The position numbers and the translations under genes are program-made. From NCBI RefSeq assembly GCF_000155955.1, contig NZ_GG697141.2, positions 754,855 through 818,854 of the forward strand: 64,000 nt of DNA. Direction: 5' to 3'. This DNA comes from Mitsuokella multacida DSM 20544. GTDB taxonomy: Bacteria; Bacillota; Negativicutes; Selenomonadales; Selenomonadaceae. Of the stretch, positions 43,114-52,692 are shown in pieces (positions within the stretch are counted from its first letter, which is position 1; every line of letters starts with the position of its first letter). The notes below the pieces were generated by a model, which was given only the letters and a program-made list of their open reading frames with translations, was not told the DNA's origin and ran no database searches.

Positions 43114-44402
43114 GATGCAGCCGCCTCACTCGTATCGCCTGAGTTACTGGAATCGCCTTCGTACGGCTCCGTCTCGACCTTCTTGCCGTCCTGCAGCTTA
43201 TCCTGATTCGTCACGACGACCGTATCGCCGGGCTCGATGCCATCGAGCACCTCGACCTCCGCGTCATTCATCAGGCCAATCTTGACTTCGCGCGACTCTA
43301 CCTTGCCATCCGCGTCCACGACAAAGAGCATCTGGCGGCCGTTGCGCGAGAGCACGGCTTCCTTCGGCACGCAGAGCGTCGCGCGGCGCTGCAGGATGTC
43401 GATGGCCGTGTGGGCAAAGAGTCCCGCCTTCATCTCATCCGAGTCCGTCTCGAGCTCGATGCGCACCTGATACGTCTTGCTCGTGTCATCCATGGCCGGG
43501 CTCACGTAGACGATCTTGCCCGGGTAGTCGGCGCCGAGCGCGTCGATCGTCACCTCGACCTCCATGCCTGGCTTGAGGATGGCCGCATCGCTCTCCGCGA
43601 GCGTGCAGTCGACGTTGAGGTGGCTGTTATCGACGAGCGAGAAGACCTTCGTGCCCGCCGAGACAATCTCGCCCGCCTCAACATTGCGGTAGCCGATGAC
43701 GCCTGCACGCGGCGCGCGCAGGTACATGTCCTCGCGCTGGCGGCGCAAAGCATCCGTCGCGTGCGCCGACTTCTCCGCCGTGTACGCCTTCGATTCGACA
43801 CTCGCCGCACTGCCGCCCTCGACCTGGTCCGCGAGCACATCGAAGGCCGCCTTCGAGGCGAGGTACTCCTGCTTGACTGAGTCGAGCGTGTCCTGCGAGA
43901 TCGCCCCAATCGAGTAGAGATACTGGTTGCGCTCGTACTTGCTCTGCTCGAGCTCGAGGTCATTGCGCGCCTTGATGTAGTTCGCGTCGTACGAAGCCCT
44001 TGCCTCGCGCGCATCGGCCCGCGCCGCTCCCGTCGCCGCTGCATTCTCCGCAATCGAGATGTCGAGGTCGCCCGTGTCCTGCACCATGAGCACATCGCCG
44101 GCCTCGACCGCGTCGCCGAGCTTCGCGCGGACCTCCGTGACGCGGCCCGTATACTTCGGCGCGAGCGGGATATTCGCGTCCGCCACCGTCTGGCCCGAGA
44201 GATCGATGTGACGCATCATGTCCGCGCGCGTGACCGTCACCACCTTGACGAGCGGCTTGCCGCCACCCGTCTTGACCTTCTGGTTCGCACTCTTGCCGAG
44301 AAAGCCGTAGAGCGCGAGTGCCAGCACTGCGAGGCACGCCACGCTAGCAACGACAGCCTTCCTGCGATCGATACGGTTGAATTGTGTGAATCTATGCCGC
44401 AT
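43110..44402 (-). CDS. RND efflux periplasmic adaptor
   Basis: A 430-residue membrane-fusion protein. One N-terminal anchor helix (about 15-34) is followed by a lipoyl half-motif (PLAPKYTGRVTEVRAKLGDAVEAGDVL, residues about 80-107), a coiled-coil hairpin (about 120-225), the second lipoyl half (LRAPRAGVIGYRNVEAGEIV), and beta-barrel and membrane-proximal domains ending in an acidic Ser-rich tail. It links the RND pump to an outer-membrane channel. It is first in the two-gene operon. No lipobox, so it is anchored by the helix. Confidence 0.93.
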   Translation of the reverse strand: MRHRFTQFNRIDRRKAVVASVACLAVLALALYGFLGKSANQKVKTGGGKPLVKVVTVTRADMMRHIDLSGQTVADANIPLAPKYTGRVTEVRAKLGDAVEAGDVLMVQDTGDLDISIAENAAATGAARADAREARASYDANYIKARNDLELEQSKYERNQYLYSIGAISQDTLDSVKQEYLASKAAFDVLADQVEGGSAASVESKAYTAEKSAHATDALRRQREDMYLRAPRAGVIGYRNVEAGEIVSAGTKVFSLVDNSHLNVDCTLAESDAAILKPGMEVEVTIDALGADYPGKIVYVSPAMDDTSKTYQVRIELETDSDEMKAGLFAHTAIDILQRRATLCVPKEAVLSRNGRQMLFVVDADGKVESREVKIGLMNDAEVEVLDGIEPGDTVVVTNQDKLQDGKKVETEPYEGDSSNSGDTSEAAAS

Positions 44403-44531
44403 ATATATTCTGCCCTCCTGCTGTTTCGGTCGTTACTTCTAGATTACCGCATCTGCGTGCACCTGACAAATAAATTTTTCATAATAAAAGCGATGGCACG
44501 CTGGCGTATGGGGCAACTGTGACAATCGCTG

Positions 44532-44560
44532 TTTACAAGATGATGAAGTCGATATAAAAT
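44532..44560 (+). promoter_or_regulatory. Promoter of the flavodiiron gene
   Basis: TTTACA (44532-44537) and TAAAAT (44555-44560), 17 bases apart. The ribosome site aagaggt is seven bases before the ATG at 44621. The rest of 44403-44620 shows no gene. Confidence 0.65.
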
Positions 44561-44620
44561 GGAAGCATAATGTGAAAATTTCAGGCAAGCCCTGTAATCC
44601 CAAAAGAAAGAGGTAACATC

Positions 44621-45784
44621 ATGAAAGCAGTTGAAATCCGCAAAGATATCTACTGGGTCGGCGCCATCGACTGGTCCATGCGCAGTTTCCACGGCTACGA
44701 GACGAGCCGCGGCTCGAGCTACAACGCCTACCTGATCCTCGACGAGAAGATCACCCTCATCGACACGGTCAAAGAGCCGTTCAAGGAAGAACTCCTCGAA
44801 CGCGTCGCTTCCGTCATCGACCCTGCCAAGATCGACTACATCATCTCCAACCACGTCGAGCCCGACCACTCCGGCTCTCTGCCCTTCATGATGGCCCACT
44901 GCCCGAACGCCAAGGTCATCACGAGTGTACCGAACGGCCTCAAGGGACTCAAGGCGCGCTACGGCGACCTGCCGTACGAGGGCGTCAAAGCCGGCGACAC
45001 GCTCTCCCTCGGCAAGCGCACGCTGCAGTTCGTGCCGACCCCGATGCTCCACTGGCCCGACAGCATGGTCACCTACTGCCCCGAGGAGAAGATCCTCTTC
45101 TCGAACGACGCCTTCGGCCAGCACCTCGCCTCCGGCAGCCGCTTCGACGACGAGAACGACCTCTCCGTGCTCTACTACGAGGCCAAGAAGTACTACGCCA
45201 ACATCCTCACGCTCTACGGCCGTCAGGCACAGGCCGCCCTCAAGGCGCTCCAAGGTCTCGACATCGAGATGATCGCGACGGGCCACGGCATCATCTGGCG
45301 CTCCCATGTCAAAGAGATCCATGACCTCTACGAGAAGTGGTCGACGGGCGTCCTCGAGAAGCGCGCCGTCGTCGTCTTCGACACCATGTGGCACTCCACC
45401 GAGCAGATGGCCCGCACCATCACCGAGGCCTTCCAGGAGAAGGGCATCCCCGCAACCTTCTACGACATCAAGGAAAACCCGCTCTCCGACATCCTGACCG
45501 ACATCCTCACGAGCGAATACCTCGCCGTCGGCTCCCCGACCATCAACAACCAGATGATGCCGACCATCGCCTCCTTCCTCTGCTACCTCAAGGGCCTGAC
45601 CGCCAAGGGCCACAAAGCCTTCGCCTTCGGTTCCTACGGCTGGGGCGGCCAGAGCATCGGCCTCGTCGAAGAAGAACTCAAAGCCGCCGGCTGCGACATC
45701 GTCCTCGACAAACAGCGCCTGCTCAATACCCCAGATGAAAACACCCTCGAAGCCCTGCGCGAAGCAGTTCACACGATCATCTGA
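44621..45784 (+). CDS. fprA: A-type flavodiiron protein (FprA family)
   Basis: A 387-residue protein. The N-terminal beta-lactamase-like domain carries a diiron site, NHVEPDHSG (H78, E80, D82, H83) with the later His in PTPMLHWPDSM and in ATGHGIIW. The C-terminal flavodoxin domain (about 255-387) contains DTMWHSTEQMARTI and GSYGWGGQS, which bind FMN. Such enzymes reduce O2 to water or NO to N2O with electrons from rubredoxin or F420-type donors and protect anaerobes. No rubredoxin gene is adjacent. Transcribed alone between a promoter and a terminator. Confidence 0.95.
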   Translation: MKAVEIRKDIYWVGAIDWSMRSFHGYETSRGSSYNAYLILDEKITLIDTVKEPFKEELLERVASVIDPAKIDYIISNHVEPDHSGSLPFMMAHCPNAKVITSVPNGLKGLKARYGDLPYEGVKAGDTLSLGKRTLQFVPTPMLHWPDSMVTYCPEEKILFSNDAFGQHLASGSRFDDENDLSVLYYEAKKYYANILTLYGRQAQAALKALQGLDIEMIATGHGIIWRSHVKEIHDLYEKWSTGVLEKRAVVVFDTMWHSTEQMARTITEAFQEKGIPATFYDIKENPLSDILTDILTSEYLAVGSPTINNQMMPTIASFLCYLKGLTAKGHKAFAFGSYGWGGQSIGLVEEELKAAGCDIVLDKQRLLNTPDENTLEALREAVHTII

Positions 45785-45807
45785 GCATCGCAAACGATTG
45801 CATAAAA

Positions 45808-45828
45808 AAACCGCCATCTTGGCGGTTT
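45808..45828. terminator. Bidirectional terminator fprA/polC
   Basis: Stem AAACCGCC/GGCGGTTT (45808-45815 with 45821-45828) with T7 on the plus strand and T7 on the minus strand, between convergent genes. Confidence 0.93.
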
Positions 45829-45839
45829 TTTTATTTCAC

Positions 45840-48800
45840 TCAGCTGAACAGGGCGATTTGGTCGCTCTCGCTCATGCCGTCGAGGCAGCCGTGGCTGCGC
45901 AGGATCTCGATGTTGGTCTTGGAGATGCCGGAGCGGCGGCGCAGGTCTTCGATGGACGTAAAGGCGCCCTCTTTGCGGGCTTCGACAATGCCCTGGGCGG
46001 CTTTCTGGCCCATGCCGGCGAGGGCGGCAATCGGCGGCAGGAGTGCGTTGCCGTCGATGATGAACTTGTCGGCGCCGGAGCGGTAGAGGTCGACGCGCTC
46101 GCAGGAGTAGCCGCGCAGGTACATCTCCCAGGCAAGCTGGAGGACGATGAGGGTGGCGTTCTGCTTGGCGTCGAGCTTCTTCTCCTTGCCCATGGCCTCG
46201 AGCTCTTTAATCTGCTGGCCGACATAGTCCTTGCCGCGCGCGATGACGTTGGCGTCGAATTCGGCGGCGCGGATGGAGAAATAGGCGGCGTAGTACGCGA
46301 GCGGATAGTGGACCTTGCAGTAGGCGATGCGGTAGGCCATCATGACGTAGGCCGTCGCATGGGCGCGCGGGAAGAGATATTTTATCTTCTGGCACGACTC
46401 GATGAACCACTCAGGGATGCCGCCCTTCCTGAGGATCTCGACGACGTCGTCGGCGATGCCCCTGCCCTTGCGGACTTTCTCCATCGTCTTGAAGGAGAGC
46501 AAGGGGTCGATGCCGTTGTGTATGAGGTACATCATGATGTCGTCGCGCGCGGAGATGGCGTTCTTGATGGTGCACTGGCCGCTCCTTATGAGGTCCTGGG
46601 CGTTGCCGAGCCAGACGTCGGTGCCGTGGGAGAAGCCTGATATGCGCACGAGGTCGGAGAAGACATCGGGCTGCGTATCGTCGATCATCTGGCGCGTGAA
46701 CGGCGTGCGGAACTCGGGGATGCCGAAGGTGCCGCTCGTCGCGCCGAGCTCCTCGGGCGTGACGCCGAGGGCTGTCGTCGAGTTGAAGATGGACATGGTC
46801 GCCGCGTCGTCGAACGGGATGGTCTTCGGGTCGCGGTGCGTGAGGTCTTCGAGCATCTTGATGACGGTCGGGTCATCGTGGCCGAGGATGTCGAGCTTGA
46901 CGAGTCGGCTGCTGATGGAGTGGTAATCGAAGTGCGTCGTGATCGTGCCGCAGTTCATGTCATTGGCCGGATGCTGGATCGGCGTGAAGAAGTGGACGTC
47001 CATGTTGCGCGGCACGACCATGATGCCGGCCGGGTGCTGGCCCGTCGTCGACTTGACGCCCATGCAGCCATGGGCCATCTTGTCGATGTAGGAGATGTGC
47101 TTCTTGACGCCTTTCTCCTCGTAAAACTTCTTGACGTAGCCGAAGGCCGTCTTGTCGGCGACGGTCTGGATGGAGCCGGCGCGGTAGACGTTGTCCTTGC
47201 CGAAGAGGATCTCCGTGTACTTGTGGGCAACGGGCTGGTAGGCACCGGAGAAGTTCAGGTCGATATCCGGGACCTTATCGCCGTCGAAGCCGAGGAAGAC
47301 GGCAAACGGGATGTCGTGGCCATCCTTGATGAGCGGCGTGCCGCAGACGGGGCAGACTTTGTCGGGAAGGTCGTAGCCGCAGCCGTAGGAGCCGTCGGTG
47401 ATGAACTTGCTGTACTGGCAGTGCGGGCAGCGCCAGTGCGGCGGCAGCGGGTTGACCTCGGTGATGCCCGTCATCGTGGCGATGAAGGACGAGCCGACGG
47501 AACCACGCGAGCCGACGAGATAGCCGTCGTCGTTCGACTTCTTGACGAGGCGCTGCGCGATGAGGTAAAGGACGGAGAAGCCGTGGCCGATGATGGGCTT
47601 GAGCTCCTGCTTGAGGCGGTCCTCGACGATCTTCGGCAGGTTCTCGCCGTAGAGCGCGCGGGCCTTCTTGTAGGACATCTCGCGGATCTCCTCGTCGGCG
47701 CCCGGGATCTGCGGCGAGTAGAGGTCGTCCGGGATCGGCTTGAAGCGCTCGATCTGGTCGGCGATCTTGCGCGGGTTCGTCACAACGGCCTCGTAGGCCG
47801 CCTCCTCGCCGAGGTACTCGAACTCCTTGAGCATCTCGTCTGTCGTGCGCAGGTAGAGCGGCGGCTGCAGCTCGGCGTCGTCGAAGCCCTTGCCCTTCAT
47901 GAGGATGGCGCGGTAGATGCTGTCCTCAGGGTTGAGGAAGTGGACGTCGCAGGTCGCGACGAGCGGCTTGCCGAGCTTCTTGGCGATCTCGGCGACCTTG
48001 AGGTTGATCTGGATGAGGTCTTCATCCGTCTGGATATCCGGGTACTTGTCGCTGCGCTTGAGGAAGTCGTTGTTGTGGATGGGCTGGATCTCGAGGTAGT
48101 CGTAGAACGAGGCAATCTCCATGAGCTCCTCGTCCGTGCGCTGCTCCTCGATGGCGCGGATGAGCTCGCCGGCCTCGCAGGCGGAGCCGATGAGCAGGCC
48201 GCTCCTGTACTCCTCGATGATGTGTTTCGGCAGGCGCGGCTGGCGGTGGAAGTAGCGCAGGTGCGCGAGCGAGACGAGCTGATAGAGGTTGCGCAGGCCG
48301 TTGGGGTTCTTGGCGAGCATGATGATGTGGTTGGCGCGCTTCTGCAGGTGGTCCTTCTGGACAAGGTAGCCCTCCATGCCGTAGATGACCTTGAGGTCGC
48401 TCTTGCAGCTGCTCAGGGCCTTGGCGGCGTCCGGGAATGCCTGCACGACGCCGTGGTCGGTGACGGCGACGGCGGGCCAGCCCCAGCGGTCGGCCGTCTT
48501 GATGAGGTCCTTGACGGAGACAACAGCGTCCATGCTGCTCATCGTCGTGTGCGCATGGAGCTCGACGCGCTTGACCTCGGCATGGTCCTCGCGGCTCTTC
48601 TTCTCCTTCTTGGCGAGGCTGTTGACGAAGAGCACGTACTCGTTCATGAAGGTGTCGAAGCGCACGGAACCCTGCACGCGCACGGCCATGCCCTCTTTGA
48701 GCGCGGCCATGACTTCATCGCAGTCGGGCTCCGGCTCGCCGCTCTTGCGGCGGCGTCCCTTCGTGAAGAACTTCTTGCAGGCGATGCCGTCGGTGTCGTC

Positions 48801-49829
48801 AGAGATGCAGAAGGTCAAGAGCTTCGTGCCCGACTTGAACTCGAGCAGGCGGATGCCCGAGCCCGGGCCCTCGCCAATCGTGCCCTCGACGACGACGCTC
48901 TTGATCTCGCCGACAAGCTCTGTGATCTTGTGGAGCGCGCCCGAGACGCCACGACCAAAGATGAGATTATCGCTCGACTGTACAACGACGGGCTTGTGCG
49001 CGTCCTCATGTTTCTTGACCGGCTTTTTCGCAGGCTTAGCCGGCTTGGCGGCAGGCGTTGCGGCGGCTTCGTCCGCTGCGCTGTACGAGGACGCGGCCGG
49101 CTCGTAGCTTGGATAAGCGGATGCCGATAGTGTGTCGTCGGCCGTGCGGGCAAAGGCCGGTGCGGGGATGCCGCCCGCCTCTTCCTGGTCTGCCAAAGCG
49201 GCGCGCTCGGCAGCCTCGGCAGCTGCGCGCTCGGCTTTGGCGCGACGGACCTTCTCATGCTGCAGGGCCTCGAGGTAGTCGGGGTCCTGGAAGCTGTCGT
49301 CGACCTCGAGGTTCTGCAGAACTTCCTCGCTGGCCTCGCACTCGACGTGGCAGCGGTAGCCGACGCGCTTCTCGATGAGCTGGCTCATGGTCTGCGTGAC
49401 GGAATGGGCGCGCATGATCTCGCCGCCGAGCTCGCCGGGCACGTCGATGAGGATGTGGCTGCCGTCGACGGTGTACTTCGAGCGCTTGAGGAGCTCGTAG
49501 ACGGTCGGGTTGCCCTCGGCCGTCTCGTAGACGAGCTTCGGCCAGATCTTCGCGAGCGCGTCCTCGATGTTGACGACATCCTGATAGAAGATGACGGAGT
49601 CGAGCTGGTACTTCGCGGCGATCTGGTCCGCGGCCGACGCGAGCAGGTTCTCAGAGAGCAGCGTCTGCGTGCTCAGCGCGATCTCCCAGCTGTTCGTGCG
49701 CGTGCAGACCTCGACATGGCGGATCGTGGCCGCCCGCAAGAGCGCCTTCTCCTCCTCTTCCAGCCGCATGCCCTGCACGAGCTGCCAGAACATATTCTTC
49801 TGACTCGGGACAATCCGGAATTTCTGCAT
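45840..49829 (-). CDS. polC: DNA polymerase III alpha subunit, PolC type, exonuclease domain absent
   Basis: A 1329-residue replicative polymerase. An N-terminal domain and Ala/Pro-rich linker (about 200-280) precede an OB fold (VQGSVRFDTFMNEYVLFVNSL) and a PHP domain (LHAHTTMSSMDAV, AVTDHGVVQ). Next are a zinc finger (CPHCQYSKF...CPVCG), the palm with PDIDLNFSGAYQP, and the C-terminal clamp-binding motif QIALF. In standard PolC, a DnaQ-like exonuclease of about 170 residues is inserted in the PHP domain after GMEGYLV. Here only QKDHLQKRAN links it to HIIMLAKNPNGLRNLYQLVS, so proofreading is missing. The ATG at 49829 has AAGGA nine bases upstream. Confidence 0.96.
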   Translation of the reverse strand: MQKFRIVPSQKNMFWQLVQGMRLEEEEKALLRAATIRHVEVCTRTNSWEIALSTQTLLSENLLASAADQIAAKYQLDSVIFYQDVVNIEDALAKIWPKLVYETAEGNPTVYELLKRSKYTVDGSHILIDVPGELGGEIMRAHSVTQTMSQLIEKRVGYRCHVECEASEEVLQNLEVDDSFQDPDYLEALQHEKVRRAKAERAAAEAAERAALADQEEAGGIPAPAFARTADDTLSASAYPSYEPAASSYSAADEAAATPAAKPAKPAKKPVKKHEDAHKPVVVQSSDNLIFGRGVSGALHKITELVGEIKSVVVEGTIGEGPGSGIRLLEFKSGTKLLTFCISDDTDGIACKKFFTKGRRRKSGEPEPDCDEVMAALKEGMAVRVQGSVRFDTFMNEYVLFVNSLAKKEKKSREDHAEVKRVELHAHTTMSSMDAVVSVKDLIKTADRWGWPAVAVTDHGVVQAFPDAAKALSSCKSDLKVIYGMEGYLVQKDHLQKRANHIIMLAKNPNGLRNLYQLVSLAHLRYFHRQPRLPKHIIEEYRSGLLIGSACEAGELIRAIEEQRTDEELMEIASFYDYLEIQPIHNNDFLKRSDKYPDIQTDEDLIQINLKVAEIAKKLGKPLVATCDVHFLNPEDSIYRAILMKGKGFDDAELQPPLYLRTTDEMLKEFEYLGEEAAYEAVVTNPRKIADQIERFKPIPDDLYSPQIPGADEEIREMSYKKARALYGENLPKIVEDRLKQELKPIIGHGFSVLYLIAQRLVKKSNDDGYLVGSRGSVGSSFIATMTGITEVNPLPPHWRCPHCQYSKFITDGSYGCGYDLPDKVCPVCGTPLIKDGHDIPFAVFLGFDGDKVPDIDLNFSGAYQPVAHKYTEILFGKDNVYRAGSIQTVADKTAFGYVKKFYEEKGVKKHISYIDKMAHGCMGVKSTTGQHPAGIMVVPRNMDVHFFTPIQHPANDMNCGTITTHFDYHSISSRLVKLDILGHDDPTVIKMLEDLTHRDPKTIPFDDAATMSIFNSTTALGVTPEELGATSGTFGIPEFRTPFTRQMIDDTQPDVFSDLVRISGFSHGTDVWLGNAQDLIRSGQCTIKNAISARDDIMMYLIHNGIDPLLSFKTMEKVRKGRGIADDVVEILRKGGIPEWFIESCQKIKYLFPRAHATAYVMMAYRIAYCKVHYPLAYYAAYFSIRAAEFDANVIARGKDYVGQQIKELEAMGKEKKLDAKQNATLIVLQLAWEMYLRGYSCERVDLYRSGADKFIIDGNALLPPIAALAGMGQKAAQGIVEARKEGAFTSIEDLRRRSGISKTNIEILRSHGCLDGMSESDQIALFS

Positions 49830-49879
49830 CAAGTGCCATCCTTTCGCAATTTTCGCATCTCACATAGATATATAGAAAA

Positions 49880-49896
49880 CCGGCACAAAGTGCCGG
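49880..49896 (-). terminator. Terminator hairpin between potD and polC
   Basis: Stem CCGGCAC/GTGCCGG (49880-49886 with 49890-49896) followed by TTTTCTAT on the minus strand. It also lies downstream of the predicted polC promoter. Confidence 0.7.
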
Positions 49897-49915
49897 CATT
49901 GGGTTCTGCTACTCT

Positions 49916-49944
49916 ATTATATTGGAATACACAGGAGACTGCAA
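49916..49944 (-). promoter_or_regulatory. Promoter of polC
   Basis: TTGCAG (49939-49944), 17-base spacer, TATAAT (49916-49921) on the minus strand, starting only 15 bases after the potD stop codon. Confidence 0.6.
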
Positions 49945-49958
49945 GAGGCAGTTCATCG

Positions 49959-51047
49959 TCATTCGACTTTGACCTGCAGCCAAAGCTTGGTGTAGAGCTT
50001 GTCGATGGCCTCGCCGAGGTACTGGTAGGTCTCCTGCCCTTGGTAGACGGAGGGGTCGGGGAAGGCGATCTCGATCTCTTCCTCGTCCATGTCTTCCTCG
50101 ACGATGGACTGCACGGCAGTGTTCGGCGTGGAGTAGCCGAGGGCCTCGAAGTTCTTGGCGGCGATGTCCGGGCGGCAGAGGAAGTCGATGAACTTATGGG
50201 CGTTCTCTACGTGCTTGGCCTGCTTGGGGATGACCCAGCCGTCCATCCAGAGGTTCGTGCCCTCTTTTGGTGCGGGGCAGAACGCGAGGTCGGGGTTGGC
50301 CTTGAGCAGGTTGATGGCCTCGCCCGAGTAGATGACGCCGAGCGCGGCCTCGCCCGAGGCGAGCTTGTCGCGGATGTCGTCGACGCCGTAGGCCTGGACG
50401 AGCGGCTTCTGCGCAATCAGCATGTCGCGCGCGGCCTCGAGCTCAGCGGGGTCCTTCGTGTTCATCGAGTCGCCCATGAGGCGCAGCGGGATCATGAAGG
50501 CATCGCGCGCGGAGTCCTGCATGAGGATCTCGTCCTTGTAGGCGGGGTCGAACAGCACGGACCAGCTGTCAATCGCACCATCTTCCGCGTGGACAAGCTT
50601 CTTGTTGTACATGAGGCCGACCGTGCCCCAGCAGTACGGGATGGAATAGCGGTTGCCCGGGTCATACGACTCGGCCTGCTTGAGGAAGTCCTCGCCGATG
50701 TATTTCTTGGCGTTCGGCAGCTGACTGTAGTCGAGCGGCTGCAGCAAATCGTTCTCGGCCATCTTCTGGATCATGTAGTCCGACGGGCAGATGAGGTCGT
50801 AGCTCGTCGCGCCCTCTTTGACGCGCGGGTACATGCTCTCATTCGTGTCGAACTCGTCGAGCACGACGTGGATGCCCGTCTCCTCCTCGAACTGCGCGAT
50901 GACGTCGGGGTCGAGGTAGTCGCCCCAGCTGTAGATGTAGAGCGTGTCCTCGCCCTCCGCCTCTTCTTCGGCAAAGCTGTCGCAGCCCGCCGTGAAAAGA
51001 GCCGTCACAAAGCACAGGAGCAACAGAAAAATCGGTAATCGCTTCAT
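49959..51047 (-). CDS. potD: Spermidine/putrescine ABC transporter, substrate-binding lipoprotein
   Basis: A 362-residue protein with a lipoprotein signal (hydrophobic 5-18, lipobox LFTAGC), so it is tethered to a membrane. The mature part begins with an acidic stretch and then TLYIYSWGDYLDPDVIAQFE, the PotD/PotF start. WGTVGLMYNKK and the GVIYSGEA segment line the ligand cleft. It captures polyamines for PotABC. The start ATG overlaps the potC stop (ATGA). It is last in the potABCD operon. Confidence 0.93.
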   Translation of the reverse strand: MKRLPIFLLLLCFVTALFTAGCDSFAEEEAEGEDTLYIYSWGDYLDPDVIAQFEEETGIHVVLDEFDTNESMYPRVKEGATSYDLICPSDYMIQKMAENDLLQPLDYSQLPNAKKYIGEDFLKQAESYDPGNRYSIPYCWGTVGLMYNKKLVHAEDGAIDSWSVLFDPAYKDEILMQDSARDAFMIPLRLMGDSMNTKDPAELEAARDMLIAQKPLVQAYGVDDIRDKLASGEAALGVIYSGEAINLLKANPDLAFCPAPKEGTNLWMDGWVIPKQAKHVENAHKFIDFLCRPDIAAKNFEALGYSTPNTAVQSIVEEDMDEEEIEIAFPDPSVYQGQETYQYLGEAIDKLYTKLWLQVKVE

Positions 51048-51838
51048 TCTTCTTCCCACTCCTTTCCCTGGCGGCCCTTCAACAGGCGCCAGTTGACCAT
51101 CAGCAGGGCGACGAAGACGATGACGCCGAGGAAGAACAGCGTGGAGAGCGCGTACATCTCGGGATGGATGCCGAGCTTGAGCTGCGCGTAGATGGCCGTC
51201 GTCAGCGTGTCGATGCCCGCGCCCTTCGTGAAGTAGGTCACGATGAAGTCGTCGGCCGACATGGCAAACGACAGCAGGAAGGCCGCGGCGATGCCGGGCC
51301 GGAGCTCCGGCAGGATGACCTTGCGGAATGCCTGGAAGGGCGTCGCGCCGAGGTCGAGTGCCGCCTCGTAGCAGACGCGGTCGAGGCCCATGACCTGCGG
51401 CAGGATGCAGAGCATCGCGTAGGGCAGGTTGATGACGATGTGCGCCATGAGGATCGTGTCGTAGCCGAGGCGCAGGCCGAAGCCGAGGAACAGGAGCATC
51501 AGGGCGATGCCCGTGACGATGTCGGCATTGAGGAGCGGCACATTCGCGAGGCCGCGGATGACGAGCTGGCTCTTCTTCGAGAAATTGCGGATGGCGAGCG
51601 CCGTGACGAGGCCCAGAAGCGTCGCGAAGAACGCCGCCGTCAGGCCAATCGTCAATGTGTTGAGGAAGGCCTCGATGATGTCCTCGCTCGTGAAGAGCTT
51701 CTCATACCACTGCAAGGTGAAGCCCGTCCACTGGCCGCGGTAGCGGCTCGCATTGAACGACTGCGCGATCAGCACGAGGATCGGCGCGTAGAGGAACAGG
51801 ATGATAATGCCAAGATACACTTTCTTGAGCTTTGCCAT
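51044..51838 (-). CDS. potC: Spermidine/putrescine ABC transporter permease PotC
   Basis: A 264-residue inner-membrane protein with six helices and the EAA loop (YEAALDLGATPFQAFRKVILP) that contacts the ATPase. YLGIIILFLYAPILVLIAQSFN near the start is typical of PotC. It overlaps potB by one base (TGATG) and potD by four, so the four genes are translationally coupled. Confidence 0.93.
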   Translation of the reverse strand: MAKLKKVYLGIIILFLYAPILVLIAQSFNASRYRGQWTGFTLQWYEKLFTSEDIIEAFLNTLTIGLTAAFFATLLGLVTALAIRNFSKKSQLVIRGLANVPLLNADIVTGIALMLLFLGFGLRLGYDTILMAHIVINLPYAMLCILPQVMGLDRVCYEAALDLGATPFQAFRKVILPELRPGIAAAFLLSFAMSADDFIVTYFTKGAGIDTLTTAIYAQLKLGIHPEMYALSTLFFLGVIVFVALLMVNWRLLKGRQGKEWEEE

Positions 51839-52692
51839 CAGGACTTCACCCCCTGTTCTGCCTGCTCGACCTTCTCCTCTGCATCATGGCCCGAGAAGGC
51901 CTCGAGCACGATGTTGAGGATGATGAAGACCATGAGGATCATCGAGAGGGCGCTGCCGAGCTGCCAGTCATAGGCCGCCGTGAACTCCTGCTCGATGATG
52001 TTGCCGATTAAGAGGATCTTGTTGCCGCCTAAGAGCGCGCTGATGACGAAGGTCGTCAGCGCGGGGATGAAGACCATCGTGCAGCCGCTGATGACGCCGG
52101 GCAAAGAAAGCGGGAAGACGATGCGGCGGAAGGTCTGCCAGTGGCCCGCGCCGAGGTCGTGCGCCGCCTCGATGATGCTCTTGTCGATGTGCGAGAGCGA
52201 GACGTAGAGCGGCAGCACCATGTACGGCAGGAAGTTGTAGACCATGCCGATGACGATGGCCAGCGGCGTGTTGATCAGCGTGACCTCCGGCAGCGCGAGC
52301 GCGTGCAGCACCATGTTGATAATGCCGTTCTTCTCGAGAATGGTCTGCCAGGCCATCGTCGTCAGGAGCGAGTTCATCCAGAGCGGCAAGAGGAACAGCA
52401 GGAAGATCAGCAACATGCGGCCGCGCTTGATCTGCTGCAGGATCATGCAGAGCGGGTATGCGAGCACGAGGCAGATGAGGGTGCTGATGAGCGCGAGCTC
52501 CACCGAGAGGCCGAGGGCCTGCAGGTACTCGAGCTGCACGGCCTCCCAGAGGTTCGCGAGCGTGAAGGCCCCTTGCCCGTCCGTCAGGCCGTGGTAGAAG
52601 ACGAAGAAGAGCGGCAGCACGATGAAGATGGCCGCCCAGATGGCGAACGGCGCGGCGAAAAGGCGCGCGACGCCCTTGCTGTCATGCATCAT
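51838..52692 (-). CDS. potB: Spermidine/putrescine ABC transporter permease PotB
   Basis: A 284-residue permease with six helices and the EAA loop (IEAAHDLGAGHWQTFRRIVFP). The ATG at 52692 was chosen because AGGAGG lies six bases upstream inside potA; the frame extends five codons further without a better signal. It overlaps the end of potA by 11 bases. It pairs with PotC to form the channel for polyamine import. Confidence 0.93.
   Translation of the reverse strand: MMHDSKGVARLFAAPFAIWAAIFIVLPLFFVFYHGLTDGQGAFTLANLWEAVQLEYLQALGLSVELALISTLICLVLAYPLCMILQQIKRGRMLLIFLLFLLPLWMNSLLTTMAWQTILEKNGIINMVLHALALPEVTLINTPLAIVIGMVYNFLPYMVLPLYVSLSHIDKSIIEAAHDLGAGHWQTFRRIVFPLSLPGVISGCTMVFIPALTTFVISALLGGNKILLIGNIIEQEFTAAYDWQLGSALSMILMVFIILNIVLEAFSGHDAEEKVEQAEQGVKS

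Noticed and set aside
46836-49130. A 764-codon plus-strand frame opposite polC
   Set aside because: Shadow frame of polC with low-complexity acidic and basic composition.
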